This document shows, piece after piece, positions 48,152 through 57,560 of a DNA stretch of 64,000 bases. The stretch covers positions 39,265,220 to 39,329,219 of the forward strand of contig OX387186.1 of the NCBI GenBank assembly GCA_947561395.2, written 5' to 3'. Every line of letters begins with the position of its first letter. The stretch's first letter is position 1. The stretch is from Buxus sempervirens (Eukaryota; Streptophyta; Magnoliopsida; Buxales; Buxaceae). The notes beneath the pieces are model-generated. The model saw nothing but the letters and a program-made list of their open reading frames with translations. It was not told the origin of the DNA and did no database searches. The position numbers were made by a program, and so were the translations under genes.

Positions 48152-51100
48152 TCAAGGGAAATACCTTTTTACCGCATCAGAGTTAACGGGCTCAGGAAAA
48201 TCTGACCCATCCATTTCTGCTAAGATGAGTGCACCCCCTGACAGGACTTTCTTGACGACATATGGGCCTTCCCAATTGGGCTTGAACGAACCACGAGGAT
48301 CTTCCAAAAATGGTAAGATTTTCTTTAGCACTAAGTTTCTTTCTTGGAAAGTTCTGGGCCTCACTTTCTTATTGTAAGCCCGGGCCATTCTCTTCTGGTA
48401 CAACTGTCCATGGCAAAGCGCTTTCAACCGCTTTTCTTCTATCAGGTTAAGTTGATCATGTCTCGACTGGACCCATTCAGCTTCTTCTAGTTCTGCTTCC
48501 ATGAGCACTCGGAGTGAGGGGATCTCTACTTCCACGGGCAAGACTGCTTCCATCCCATAGACTAGGGAGTACGGGGTTGCCCCAGTTGAAGTCCGGATCG
48601 AGGTTCTGTATGCATGCAGAGCAAGTGGCAGCATTTCATGCCAATCCTTGTAGCTCACTACCATCTTCTGAATGATTTTCTTTATGTTCTTGTTTGCTGC
48701 TTCCACTGCCCCATTCATCTTTGGCCTGTACGGAGCTGACTTATGATGGGTGATCTGAAACTGCTCACACATTTTCTTCATGTCCTTGTTCTTAATATTT
48801 GAAGCATTGTCTGATACTATGGCACTTGGCAGTCCATAGCGACAAATAATGTTGTGCTTCAAAAATTTGATAACATGGTTGCTTGTGATATTTGCATATG
48901 ATGCTGCTTCTACCCATTTGGTGAAGTAATCAATCGCCACCAAGATGAATCTGTGCCTGTTCGATGCCTTAGGGGAGATCATGCCAATGACATCTATGCC
49001 CCACATAGAGAAGGGCCAGGGTGATGTCATGTTGTGCAGCTCACCTGGGGGTGCATGCTTATTATCTGCATATATCTGACATTGGTGGCACCTCCTGACA
49101 TGTACACAGCAATCATGCTCCATAGTCGTCCAGTAGTATCCCAGCCTCAGGATCTTCTTAGCCAGCATGTGCCCACTTATATGGGGCCCACAGACTCCTC
49201 CATGTACCGTCTCGATTAACCTTTCCGATTCAGCCTTGGCTACGCATCTTAGCAGAATGTCGTTATGTGACCTCTTGTACACATGTCCACCACTTAGCAG
49301 AAACTGACCAGCCAATCTCTGTATTGTCCTCTTCTCAGTAGCAGTGGCATTCTCTGGCAGACTCCGATTGTTCAAGAAATTTTTGATATCTTGAAACCAC
49401 GGAGCTTCTTCTTCCGGTGCTCCCCCTAGAACAAGATAGTAAGCCGGTTCATCTCTGACTTCAATTTCCAGTGGTCTGATGTCTACTCCTTCTGGTATGC
49501 TGACCATTGAAGCCAATGTTGCTAGAGCATCCGCAAATTGATTCTTGGCCCTTGGCATATAGTTGAAGGAAATTCGAGTGAAATTTGTGCTTATTTCCTC
49601 CAAATACTGGTGATAGGGGATCAATTTGTGATCCTTGGTTTTCCACTCACCAGTTGTTTGGAAGATGATAAGACTCGAATCCCCGTATACGTCAAGTTCC
49701 TCTACTCCATGATCCATGGCTGCTTGCAATCCAATTATGCATGCCTCATATTCTGCTATGTTATTGGTGCACTGGAATCTCAGCTTTACTGTGATAGGGA
49801 TGTGTGAACCATCTGGTTTAACCAAGACTGCCCCTATTCCATTACCATTCATATTGGCGGCCCCATCAAAGAACATCTGCCAAGAACTCTCATTTTCCTC
49901 CTCTTCAGTGTACAGAATTGCCTCATCTGGAAAGTTGGTCTCCAAGGGTTGATATTCTGGCAGAGGATGTGCAGCCAGGTGATCAGCTATGGCTTGACCC
50001 TTGATTGCCTTCTGGGTGATGTATGTGAGGTCAAACTCGGACAGTAGCAGTTGCCACTTTGCTGTCCTGCCAGTCAATGCTGGTTTCTCAAATAAATATT
50101 TCAGCGGGTCCATCCGGGATATCAATAGTGTGGAGTGACTAAGGAAATAATGCCTTAGCCTCTGAGTGGCCCATACTAGAACACAGCAAGTCTTTTCCAA
50201 TGGTGAGTATTTGGCTTCATATTCCGTGAATTTTTTACTCAGATAGTAAATTGCCCTTTTTTTTCTACCCGTCTCATCATGCTGCCCCAAGACACATCCC
50301 ATCGATGTTTCCAACACTGACAAGTACAGGATCAGTGGTCTTCCTGGAGTTGGTGGCACTAGCACAGGTGGGTTCAGCAAATACCTCTTTATTGTGTCAA
50401 ATGCCTGCTGGCAGTCCTCATTCCAGACCGTAGGGTTATCTTTCCTAAGAAGTTTGAAAATTGGTTCACAGATAGCAGTGAGCTGTGCTATGAATCGGCT
50501 TATGTATTGAATCCTTCCAAGAAAACCCCTGACCTCCTTCTCAGTTCTAGGTGCTGGCATTTCAATTATGGCCTTGGCTTTAGCCGGGTCAATTTCAATT
50601 CCTTTTCGGCTCACTATAAACCCCAGTAACTTCCCTGATGTAGCCCCAAAGATGCATTTAGCCGGGTTAAGCCGTAGACTGTACTTCCTGAGCCGATCAA
50701 ACACTTTCTTCAGATTGATCAAGTGGTCCTCCTCTTTGCATGATTTGGCAATCATATCATCCACGTAGACCTCCATCTCCTTATGGATCATGTCATGAAA
50801 TAGTGCAGTCATGGCCCGCTGGTATGTTGCCCCAGCGTTTTTAAGCCCAAATGGCATGACTGTGTAGTGGAACGTGCCCCAAGGTGTGATAAATGCTGTT
50901 TTCTCTTGATCCTCCTTAGCCATCTTGATTTGATTATATCCTGAGAAACCATCCATGAAGGAAAACAGGCTATGTACCGCAGTATTATCGACCAGAATGT
51001 CGATGTGTGGAAGCGGAAAATCGTCCTTTGGGCTTGCCCTGTTCAAGTCTCTATAGTCCACGCACATTCGGACCTTCCCGTCCTTCTTTGGTACCGGCAC

Positions 51101-51739
51101 TATGTTTGCGAGCCACTCCGGGTACGTAGAGACTGCCAAAAATCCAGCTTGGAACTGTTTGACCACTTCATCCTTGACCTTCAGAGTCCACTCAGGTTTC
51201 AATCTTCTCAGCTTCTGCTTAATCGGCTTAACCCCTGGTAAAATTGGCAACTTATGCACCACCATGTCCGTGTCCAACCCCGGCATGTCCCGATATGACC
51301 AAGCGAACACATCTTTGTAGTCTGCCAAGAATTGTGACATTTCATTTTTCTGCACATTAGACAAGCATGACCCGATTTTCACAATTTTTGGGTCATCTTC
51401 AGTCCCAAGGTTTATGGATATGGTCTCTTCAATATTAGGTTGGACCCCCTTTTCATGACGTTCCAATTGGTATTCAATTTCTTTTGGAACGTCTTCTTCT
51501 TCGACCTCGGTCTCTTCTTCGACCCCCATGAGATCAAAGTCGAGCTCGAAGTCGAAGTCATATTCAACCTGGTCCAATTCGGTCTGATTATATGGTTCAT
51601 AAGTGGTTTGGACCTTTTTGAAAAATTTAAATTTTCTAGAAAAAATAGAAAAATCTTTTTGGGTTTTTTGTGGGCCTTCTAAACATAATTCCCCTGAAGA
51701 CGAAGGCCCATTAGAACCTTCAGGGAAATGGCATTCCAC
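48152..51739 (-). CDS. pol: element 2 pol: RT, RNase H, second RNase H, integrase
   Basis: An open frame of 1195 codons sits in the -1 frame relative to gag-pro and overlaps its stop by one base. Its first codon is GTG, so it is probably expressed by frameshifting or splicing, not by its own start. Domains by residue: RT about 190-380 with YVDD at 325-328; RNase H about 465-590; a second, archaeal-type RNase H about 615-745 (FFDGA, AEYEA, YGDSS, NQFADALA); integrase with an HHCC-type zinc region (CHQCQ) from about 845 and catalytic D (GIDVIG), D (VSDNAS) and E (GAVEAANKN) about 915-1012; no chromodomain. All catalytic residues are present, so it may be active. The dual RNase H is typical of the Tat lineage. 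Confidence 0.95.
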   Translation of the reverse strand: MECHFPEGSNGPSSSGELCLEGPQKTQKDFSIFSRKFKFFKKVQTTYEPYNQTELDQVEYDFDFELDFDLMGVEEETEVEEEDVPKEIEYQLERHEKGVQPNIEETISINLGTEDDPKIVKIGSCLSNVQKNEMSQFLADYKDVFAWSYRDMPGLDTDMVVHKLPILPGVKPIKQKLRRLKPEWTLKVKDEVVKQFQAGFLAVSTYPEWLANIVPVPKKDGKVRMCVDYRDLNRASPKDDFPLPHIDILVDNTAVHSLFSFMDGFSGYNQIKMAKEDQEKTAFITPWGTFHYTVMPFGLKNAGATYQRAMTALFHDMIHKEMEVYVDDMIAKSCKEEDHLINLKKVFDRLRKYSLRLNPAKCIFGATSGKLLGFIVSRKGIEIDPAKAKAIIEMPAPRTEKEVRGFLGRIQYISRFIAQLTAICEPIFKLLRKDNPTVWNEDCQQAFDTIKRYLLNPPVLVPPTPGRPLILYLSVLETSMGCVLGQHDETGRKKRAIYYLSKKFTEYEAKYSPLEKTCCVLVWATQRLRHYFLSHSTLLISRMDPLKYLFEKPALTGRTAKWQLLLSEFDLTYITQKAIKGQAIADHLAAHPLPEYQPLETNFPDEAILYTEEEENESSWQMFFDGAANMNGNGIGAVLVKPDGSHIPITVKLRFQCTNNIAEYEACIIGLQAAMDHGVEELDVYGDSSLIIFQTTGEWKTKDHKLIPYHQYLEEISTNFTRISFNYMPRAKNQFADALATLASMVSIPEGVDIRPLEIEVRDEPAYYLVLGGAPEEEAPWFQDIKNFLNNRSLPENATATEKRTIQRLAGQFLLSGGHVYKRSHNDILLRCVAKAESERLIETVHGGVCGPHISGHMLAKKILRLGYYWTTMEHDCCVHVRRCHQCQIYADNKHAPPGELHNMTSPWPFSMWGIDVIGMISPKASNRHRFILVAIDYFTKWVEAASYANITSNHVIKFLKHNIICRYGLPSAIVSDNASNIKNKDMKKMCEQFQITHHKSAPYRPKMNGAVEAANKNIKKIIQKMVVSYKDWHEMLPLALHAYRTSIRTSTGATPYSLVYGMEAVLPVEVEIPSLRVLMEAELEEAEWVQSRHDQLNLIEEKRLKALCHGQLYQKRMARAYNKKVRPRTFQERNLVLKKILPFLEDPRGSFKPNWEGPYVVKKVLSGGALILAEMDGSDFPEPVNSDAVKRYFP

Positions 51740-54700
51740 TATTGGAGTTTTTTTTTGGAAGTCGCGTCAGTTTGCCACACAGACGCTGCTTCAAAGGTAA
51801 GGGGAGTTTCCTCCCAATTGTTCATTACAAAATTTTTGGGAGTAGGGGAAATAGGGAAAGCCTGCTCCTCAAGCCCAGCATCCGATGCCATCATCACCGG
51901 GTGGGTACTGCCCTTTTCTGCTACGGGGCCCAGTTCAGAAATGACCTTGTCTGGAACCTTTACTGCGGCCCAGTCAATAAACGGCAGTTCCATGTCTGCC
52001 CCTGTCTTTTCGCCTTCAGTCATGGCGAAGAAGGCTCTAACATCTTCAGAATAGTCTGACTGCTGCTCAGGCTGTGGTCCAGGCCCATCCACTGCTCCCA
52101 GTATTGGAGATGGGTTATAGGGTTGTAGGGCCGAAACAAAAGGCTTTTGAAATGGGTTAATGTTTCGGTATGGAGGCTTGGACTGGTCCATGGGAGGAGT
52201 AATTTGGATTATGTAGGAGGGTTTTGGAAAGTTCACCCTCAGATGCGGGAGTTTTCCTTTGCTTCTGCTCTCCCCTTCTTCATGCTTCATTCTCCTCCAG
52301 CCTCTGGGCTTGAAGCCCAACCCTACCTTGGGGATCAGTTTCTTAGCCGTGATTGGCTCCACCATCCCCTGCAGATTGATCCCCAGGCCTTTCCCTGGGT
52401 GAAAGTGGTATTTCTCCATCACTTTCTTGACCATCTTTTCTGCAGTGGTCCCTTTTTCATTCTTTTTCTCACACCCCCCAGGTATGTAATTGACCGCCTC
52501 AAATTGGAATGAGTGGAATGCAATCTTGTCGACAGTTAGGTCCACATTGATCAAGGGTACATCAGGTGACACGATGGGCAGCACCAAGTTTTCGGCTAGG
52601 ACTGTTATCACCCTTTGCCCTCTTATGTACTTCACTCTTTGGTGGAGCGTGGATGGTATTGCCCTAGCTGAATGTATCCACGGCCTCCCTAGGAGCAGAT
52701 TGAAGGCTGCGGGTATATCCATCACCTCAAATGTGATGTTAAAGATATTCGGCCCAATTGTGACCGGCAGTTCAATCTCCCCTAGGGAATGGGTCTTGGA
52801 GCTATCAAAAGCCCTAACTATCCGCCCATTTTGTTTGATCCTTGACTGGTCCAGATCCAGCTTGGTAAAAGTGATTAACGAGCAAACGTTTAATGCCGAC
52901 CCGTTGTCAATTAAAACCCGTGCAATCATGCAACCATTACAAAGCACTGTGATGTGCAAAGGGTCCACATGATAACACCCACCTGGGCTGATCTCACCCT
53001 CTGAGAAACTTATCACATTATGTGACAAGATTTGACCAACCATTTTACCAAGCTGGTCCGGATCAATGGTCTGGGATACGTGTGCACTTTGTAGCACCCT
53101 TAACAATGCATCCCTGTGCTTTTCAGAATTCAGCAAAAGGCCCAGTATTGAAATCTGGGCCGGGACCTTGTTCAGCTGATCCACAAGATTAAATTCACTC
53201 TTTTTTATTATTTTTATGAGGTCGGCTGCCTCATTTTCTGCACCCTGGGGGGTGTCTTCTCCCACTTTATTTTTTCCCTTCTGTTTTCTTTTTTCATTTT
53301 CTTTTTCTATTTTTTCTTTTTCTGCTTCTGTCTCCTTTTCTTTCTCTTCACCCCCTGCACATCTCCCCGACCTCATCATGAGGTTCACCTCCTCCTGGTT
53401 CTGGTCCTTGACCACTGGAACTGTAGCCGTGATTCCCTCGCTGTAATTCCATGGTACAGCGGCCTCAGAATAGGCTAGTTTGGGGATTTTAACCACTAAT
53501 GGCTGGAGTTTGGACCGGGATGCATGGGCCGGTTTAGGGATAGTATGGGCTGGCTGCACATTTACAACCAAGGGTTGAAGTTTGGAATTTGTGGGGACAG
53601 AAGAAGTGATGGAAGCAGTGGTGGGGTCAAGGCTGATGACCAGTGGAGCCTTAGACGGCTTGGATGGTGAGCAAATGGATGGACTGCAATTGAAGACCAA
53701 TGGGGGCCTTGCAGTATTTATCTGGGCCATGAGTGAAGAGACCCGGTTTAGAGAGGAACTTATGTCCTCAGCAGCAAGATTATTATTTTTTTGGGAGACC
53801 ATGTTGATCTCCTCTTCTTCCTCTTCTGGGAAAAATCGGACCTGGACTGTAGTCCCCACAGGTGCTATAAGCTGAGATGGGTCAAAAGCCCTTCTCGTGG
53901 TGGATATGGCAGTGATGGAGTTGGATGGGCCTGCCCCATTGTGGTAAGGCAGAGGGTTCTGCCCAATATCATTTCCCGACGGGGCCAGTGCAGCAGTGTT
54001 GAACACCAAGGCCTTCTGGTCCAACAAATCCTGGACTGCATGCTTCAATACCCAGCAGTTATCAGTAGAATGCCCCGGTGCACCCATGTGGAAATCACAG
54101 GTGACCGATGTGTCAAAATTTCTTCCCCTGGTGGCATTCGGGTTGGGCTCTTTCAGAGTCAAGTATTCACCCTTTAACAGGGTTGGCAATAGTTGGGAAA
54201 GAGATATGGGTAGAGGGGTAAGAACCCGGTTCTTTCTGTTGGCTAACCAGGCCTCTCTTTCCTCCCTGGTAAAGGTCCTCCTTGGGTTTGCTGGTACAGA
54301 TGGAGTGAAATTGACATTCTGCGGGCTCTGATAAGACTCCTGGGCCTGTTGAGCCTGCTGGGGTTGCTGGGGTACAGAGATGTTGACGTGCAGTGGCTTC
54401 TTGGCTGGAGGAGCCTGGACCAGGTTCACCTCTCCTTCTTTTCGGGCCCCTGTCTTCTTGAACCCAGTTCCCTTCTTTTGGGCCATGGAGGCCGAGGAAT
54501 CAGACTGCCCAGTCAGAGTAGAGTAGTCTATCAGCCTTCCTGACCTGACCCCTTCCTCGATCCGGTCCGCCACCTGCACTAGGGCTGCAAAGTTGGTGGT
54601 GATCTGACCCACCAGATGGTTGTAAAAGGGCTGCCCCAGTGTGCCCATAAATGTGGAGATCATCTCCGGCTCTTGCATAGGTGGCCTGACCTGGGAGGCG

Positions 54701-55449
54701 GCCTCTCTCCATCTCTTGGCGTACTGCCGTACCGGTTCATCTTTCCCCTTGGTCATCCTCATCATGTCGTACCGGTCCGGCACGATCTCAGAGTTGAACT
54801 TATATTGGTCTAAGAAGGCGTCGGCTAGGTCCTTCCACCTCCTGATCCTTCCATGGTCCACTGTAGCGAACCACCGAAGGGCTGACCCGGTCAGACTCCT
54901 CTGGAAGAGCTGGATCAGTATGCCATCATCCTGGCCAAATTGGCATAGGGCCCCGCAGTATAATTTGAGATGGCTCAATGGGCAGCCCGTGCCATCAAAT
55001 TTATCGAAGTCTGGGCACCTGAACTTAGCCGGTAGACAGACGTTCGGGTACATGCACAGGTCTTCGAAGGTGGTGCCTGCATGGCTGCCTCCCCCCTTCA
55101 CTTCCTTCAGCTCTGCCTGGATCCTCTCTATCCTGAGCAGCATTTTCTTTTCCATCTCATCTCGGGCCTTTTCTTTTTCCAGCTCTTTCTCAGACTCCGC
55201 TGTATTTTCCCTGATCAGAATGGGTTCAGGGACTGGTTCAGAAATGGGCTCAGGCATGGGCTGAGCCGGAGGCGGAATGTAGGCCTGAGGTGGTGGTGCC
55301 TGATGGGAAGTAGATGCCTGGTTCTGGGCTTGGGCCTGAGCCGCCAGTAGGTCCCCCAGCATCTTGACCAGACCGGCCACTTGCTCCTGCAGTTGAGTAA
55401 AGTCCTGAGCAGGGACAGTAGCTTGGGCTTGGTTCTCTTCAGTATTCAT
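51739..55449 (-). CDS. gag: element 2 gag-protease polyprotein
   Basis: The frame is open from ATG at 55449 (MNTEENQAQATVP) for 1236 codons; it extends 25 codons further upstream without an ATG. By residue: a Pro/Gln-rich N-terminus, a Lys/Glu-rich helix, a Retrotrans_gag domain about 135-300 (CLPAKFRCPDFDKFDG onward), a degenerate zinc knuckle CDFHMGAPGHSTDNC near 450, a basic/acidic repeat region, an aspartic protease near 845-950 (IDNGSALNV; LLLGRPWIH), a G-patch-like segment near 1015 (GKGLGINLQG...GLGFKPRGW) and an unassigned acidic tail. It ends KKKLQ-TAG just after an A9 run. Structural proteins plus maturation protease; it appears intact. Confidence 0.94.
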   Translation of the reverse strand: MNTEENQAQATVPAQDFTQLQEQVAGLVKMLGDLLAAQAQAQNQASTSHQAPPPQAYIPPPAQPMPEPISEPVPEPILIRENTAESEKELEKEKARDEMEKKMLLRIERIQAELKEVKGGGSHAGTTFEDLCMYPNVCLPAKFRCPDFDKFDGTGCPLSHLKLYCGALCQFGQDDGILIQLFQRSLTGSALRWFATVDHGRIRRWKDLADAFLDQYKFNSEIVPDRYDMMRMTKGKDEPVRQYAKRWREAASQVRPPMQEPEMISTFMGTLGQPFYNHLVGQITTNFAALVQVADRIEEGVRSGRLIDYSTLTGQSDSSASMAQKKGTGFKKTGARKEGEVNLVQAPPAKKPLHVNISVPQQPQQAQQAQESYQSPQNVNFTPSVPANPRRTFTREEREAWLANRKNRVLTPLPISLSQLLPTLLKGEYLTLKEPNPNATRGRNFDTSVTCDFHMGAPGHSTDNCWVLKHAVQDLLDQKALVFNTAALAPSGNDIGQNPLPYHNGAGPSNSITAISTTRRAFDPSQLIAPVGTTVQVRFFPEEEEEEINMVSQKNNNLAAEDISSSLNRVSSLMAQINTARPPLVFNCSPSICSPSKPSKAPLVISLDPTTASITSSVPTNSKLQPLVVNVQPAHTIPKPAHASRSKLQPLVVKIPKLAYSEAAVPWNYSEGITATVPVVKDQNQEEVNLMMRSGRCAGGEEKEKETEAEKEKIEKENEKRKQKGKNKVGEDTPQGAENEAADLIKIIKKSEFNLVDQLNKVPAQISILGLLLNSEKHRDALLRVLQSAHVSQTIDPDQLGKMVGQILSHNVISFSEGEISPGGCYHVDPLHITVLCNGCMIARVLIDNGSALNVCSLITFTKLDLDQSRIKQNGRIVRAFDSSKTHSLGEIELPVTIGPNIFNITFEVMDIPAAFNLLLGRPWIHSARAIPSTLHQRVKYIRGQRVITVLAENLVLPIVSPDVPLINVDLTVDKIAFHSFQFEAVNYIPGGCEKKNEKGTTAEKMVKKVMEKYHFHPGKGLGINLQGMVEPITAKKLIPKVGLGFKPRGWRRMKHEEGESRSKGKLPHLRVNFPKPSYIIQITPPMDQSKPPYRNINPFQKPFVSALQPYNPSPILGAVDGPGPQPEQQSDYSEDVRAFFAMTEGEKTGADMELPFIDWAAVKVPDKVISELGPVAEKGSTHPVMMASDAGLEEQAFPISPTPKNFVMNNWEETPLTFEAASVWQTDATSKKKLQ
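51748..51756 (-). promoter_or_regulatory. A9 run, candidate -1 frameshift site between gag-pro and pol
   Basis: In the sense of element 2 the zero frame reads TCC AAA AAA AAA CTC CAA TAG. A one-base slip back on A-AAA-AAA enters the pol frame, which is open from there. Element 1 keeps the same A9 and stop (32176-32193). Splicing, described for Ogre, is the alternative. Confidence 0.6.
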
Positions 55450-55705
55450 TGTTCTTGCTTTGGATCTGGTCACGGGAGCAATGATTGCAAAAAAGTGTAA
55501 ATGTACCTGAGTAAGGAAAAGCAAAGAAACATGTCAGCTCCCATTTAATCTGAGTCACACACCTATAAATGTAGATAAGTGGGTTAGGTGAACACAAGTC
55601 CGGATTTATTTGTTTTTTTTTTCTATATTTTTCCATTTTTTGTTTTGTTTTTTTTTGATTGTTGGAATATTTTAGGGCTTCCAAAGGTCCCAAAGAATGA
55701 GAAAT

Positions 55706-56680
55706 GTCTAAAATTCAGAGGCTTTTAGACGGCCCAAAGGATACGTGTCTATAATTCAGAGGCTTATAGACGGCCCAAAAAAGTTGTGTCTAAAATTCAG
55801 AGGCTTTTAGATGGCCCAAAGGATTGTGTCTATAATTCAGAGGCTTATAGACGACCCAAAAAAGTTGTGTCTAAAATTCAGAGGCTTTTAGATGGCCCAA
55901 AAAGGTTGTGTCTAAAATTCAAAAGCTTTTAGATGGCCCAAAGGATATATGTCTATAATTCAGAGGCTTATAGACGGCCCAGAGGATATGTGTCTAAAAT
56001 TCAGAGGCTTTTAGATGGCCCAAAAAGGTTGTGTCTAAAATTCAGAGGCTTTTATATGGCCCAAAGGATATATGTCTATAATTCAGAGGCTTATAGACGG
56101 CCCAGAGGATATGTGTCTATAATTCAGAGGCTTATAGACGGCTCAAAATAGGTTGATGTTTGAAATTCAGAGGCTTTCAAATGGCCCAAAAAGGTTGTGT
56201 CTAAAATTCAGAGGCTTTTAGACGGCCCAAAAAGGTTGATGTTTGAAATTCAGAGGCTTTCAAATGGCCCAAAAAGGTTGTGTCTAAAATTCAGAGGCTT
56301 TTAGACGGCCCAAAGGTTATGTGTCTAAAATTCAGAGGCTTTTAGATGGCCCAAAGGATATATGTCTATAATTCAGAGACTTATAGATGGCCCAAAAAGG
56401 TTTGTCTAAAATTCAGAGGCTTATAGACGGCCCAAAGGATATATGTCTATAATTCAGAGGCTTATAGATGGCCCAAAGGATATATGTCTATAATTCAGAG
56501 GCTTATAGATGGCCCAAAAAGGTTTGTCTAAAATTCAGAGGCTTATAGACGGCCCAGAGATATGTGTCTAAAATTCAGAGGCTTTTAGACGGCCAAAAAA
56601 GTTGTGTCTATAATTCAGAGGCTTATAGATGGCCCAGAGATATGTGTCTAAAATTCAGAGGCTTTTAGACGGCCCAAAAA
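55706..56680 (-). repeat. 24-copy tandem array of 25-bp hairpins, period about 40 bp
   Basis: Each unit is an 8-bp arm, the near-constant spacer TTCAGAGGC and the matching 8-bp arm; linkers are 'ggcccaaaaaggtt' or 'ggcccaaaggatat'. Arm pairs come in three types: GTCTAAAA/TTTTAGAC, GTCTATAA/TTATAGAC and GTTTGAAA/TTTCAAAT. In about 21 of 24 units both arms are of the same type (allowing a terminal T for C). Confidence 0.93.
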
Positions 56681-56689
56681 ATTTAATTG

Positions 56690-57095
56690 ATTGGTACGAA
56701 AAAGACCAACCAAGGGTTTTATGGAATATTCTAGGGCTTCCAAAGGTCCCACAAATTTTTGATTTGATTGGAAAAAATAACCAACCAAAGGTTTCTTGGA
56801 ATATTCTAGGGCTTCCAAGTGTCCCACAAATGTTTTGATTTGATTGATAAAAATAACTAACCAAAGGTTTCTTGGAATATTCTAGGGCTTCCAAGTATCC
56901 CACAAATGTTTTGATTTGATTGATAAAAATAACCAACCAAAGGTTTCTTGGAATATTCTAGGGCTTCCAAGTATCCCACAAATGTTTTGATTTGATTGAT
57001 AAAAATAACCAACCAAAGGTTTCTTGGAATATTCTAGGGCTTCCAAGTGTCCCACAAATGTTTTGATTTGATTGATAAAAATAACCAACCAAGGG
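56690..57095 (-). repeat. 76-bp tandem repeats, element 2 leader
   Basis: About five copies with period 75-76 bp, start words at 56705, 56780, 56856 and onward. They are the same repeat as 27467-28306 read on the other strand ('ggaatattctagggcttccaa.tgtcccacaaat'). Confidence 0.92.
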
Positions 57096-57418
57096 TTTCT
57101 TTTTTTTCTTTTTTTTTCTTCAAATTTGCTGAATTTTCTCAGTTTTCAAGTTCCAAAGTTTGACTGACACATGTTTGAGTTGAGTTGGTGTCAAAAAATA
57201 TGATACCTTGGTTTCCTCTTTGATTTTCAAACTTAGGTTAAATCCTGAAAGAATATTTTATTTTATTCTTTTTTGTTTTTTTTTGTATTTTTTTTTGATT
57301 TTGTATTTTTGGGAACATTTCTTATGTTCTTTTCGGGGTGCCTAAGGATGATCCACAGTGTTTAGGCATTTTATTCTGAAAATTTGGGCTGAACAGCCAA
57401 TTTGTGCATTTTTTGAAC

Positions 57419-57560
57419 GTATCCGGTATAATATACCGGATAAGAATATGCCTTATTGTATCCGGTCACCCTAACCGGATACACGCATATGCCTTTGTAT
57501 CCGGAAATATATACCGGATATGAATAGAGTTGTTATTAACCGGCCTGAGTTGCCGGTTAT
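57419..57560 (-). promoter_or_regulatory. array of four 8-9-8 inverted repeats, element 2 leader
   Basis: 25-bp units start at 57419, 57458, 57497 and 57536, exactly 39 bp apart. Three have GTATCCGG/CCGGATA arms; the fourth is TTAACCGG-CCTGAGTTG-CCGGTTAT. Orthologous to 26998-27139 in element 1. Confidence 0.92.

Noticed and set aside
50251..55350. Plus-strand ORFs of 60-207 codons opposite gag-pol of element 2
   Set aside because: They are antisense shadows of a long constrained reading frame, with no family resemblance.
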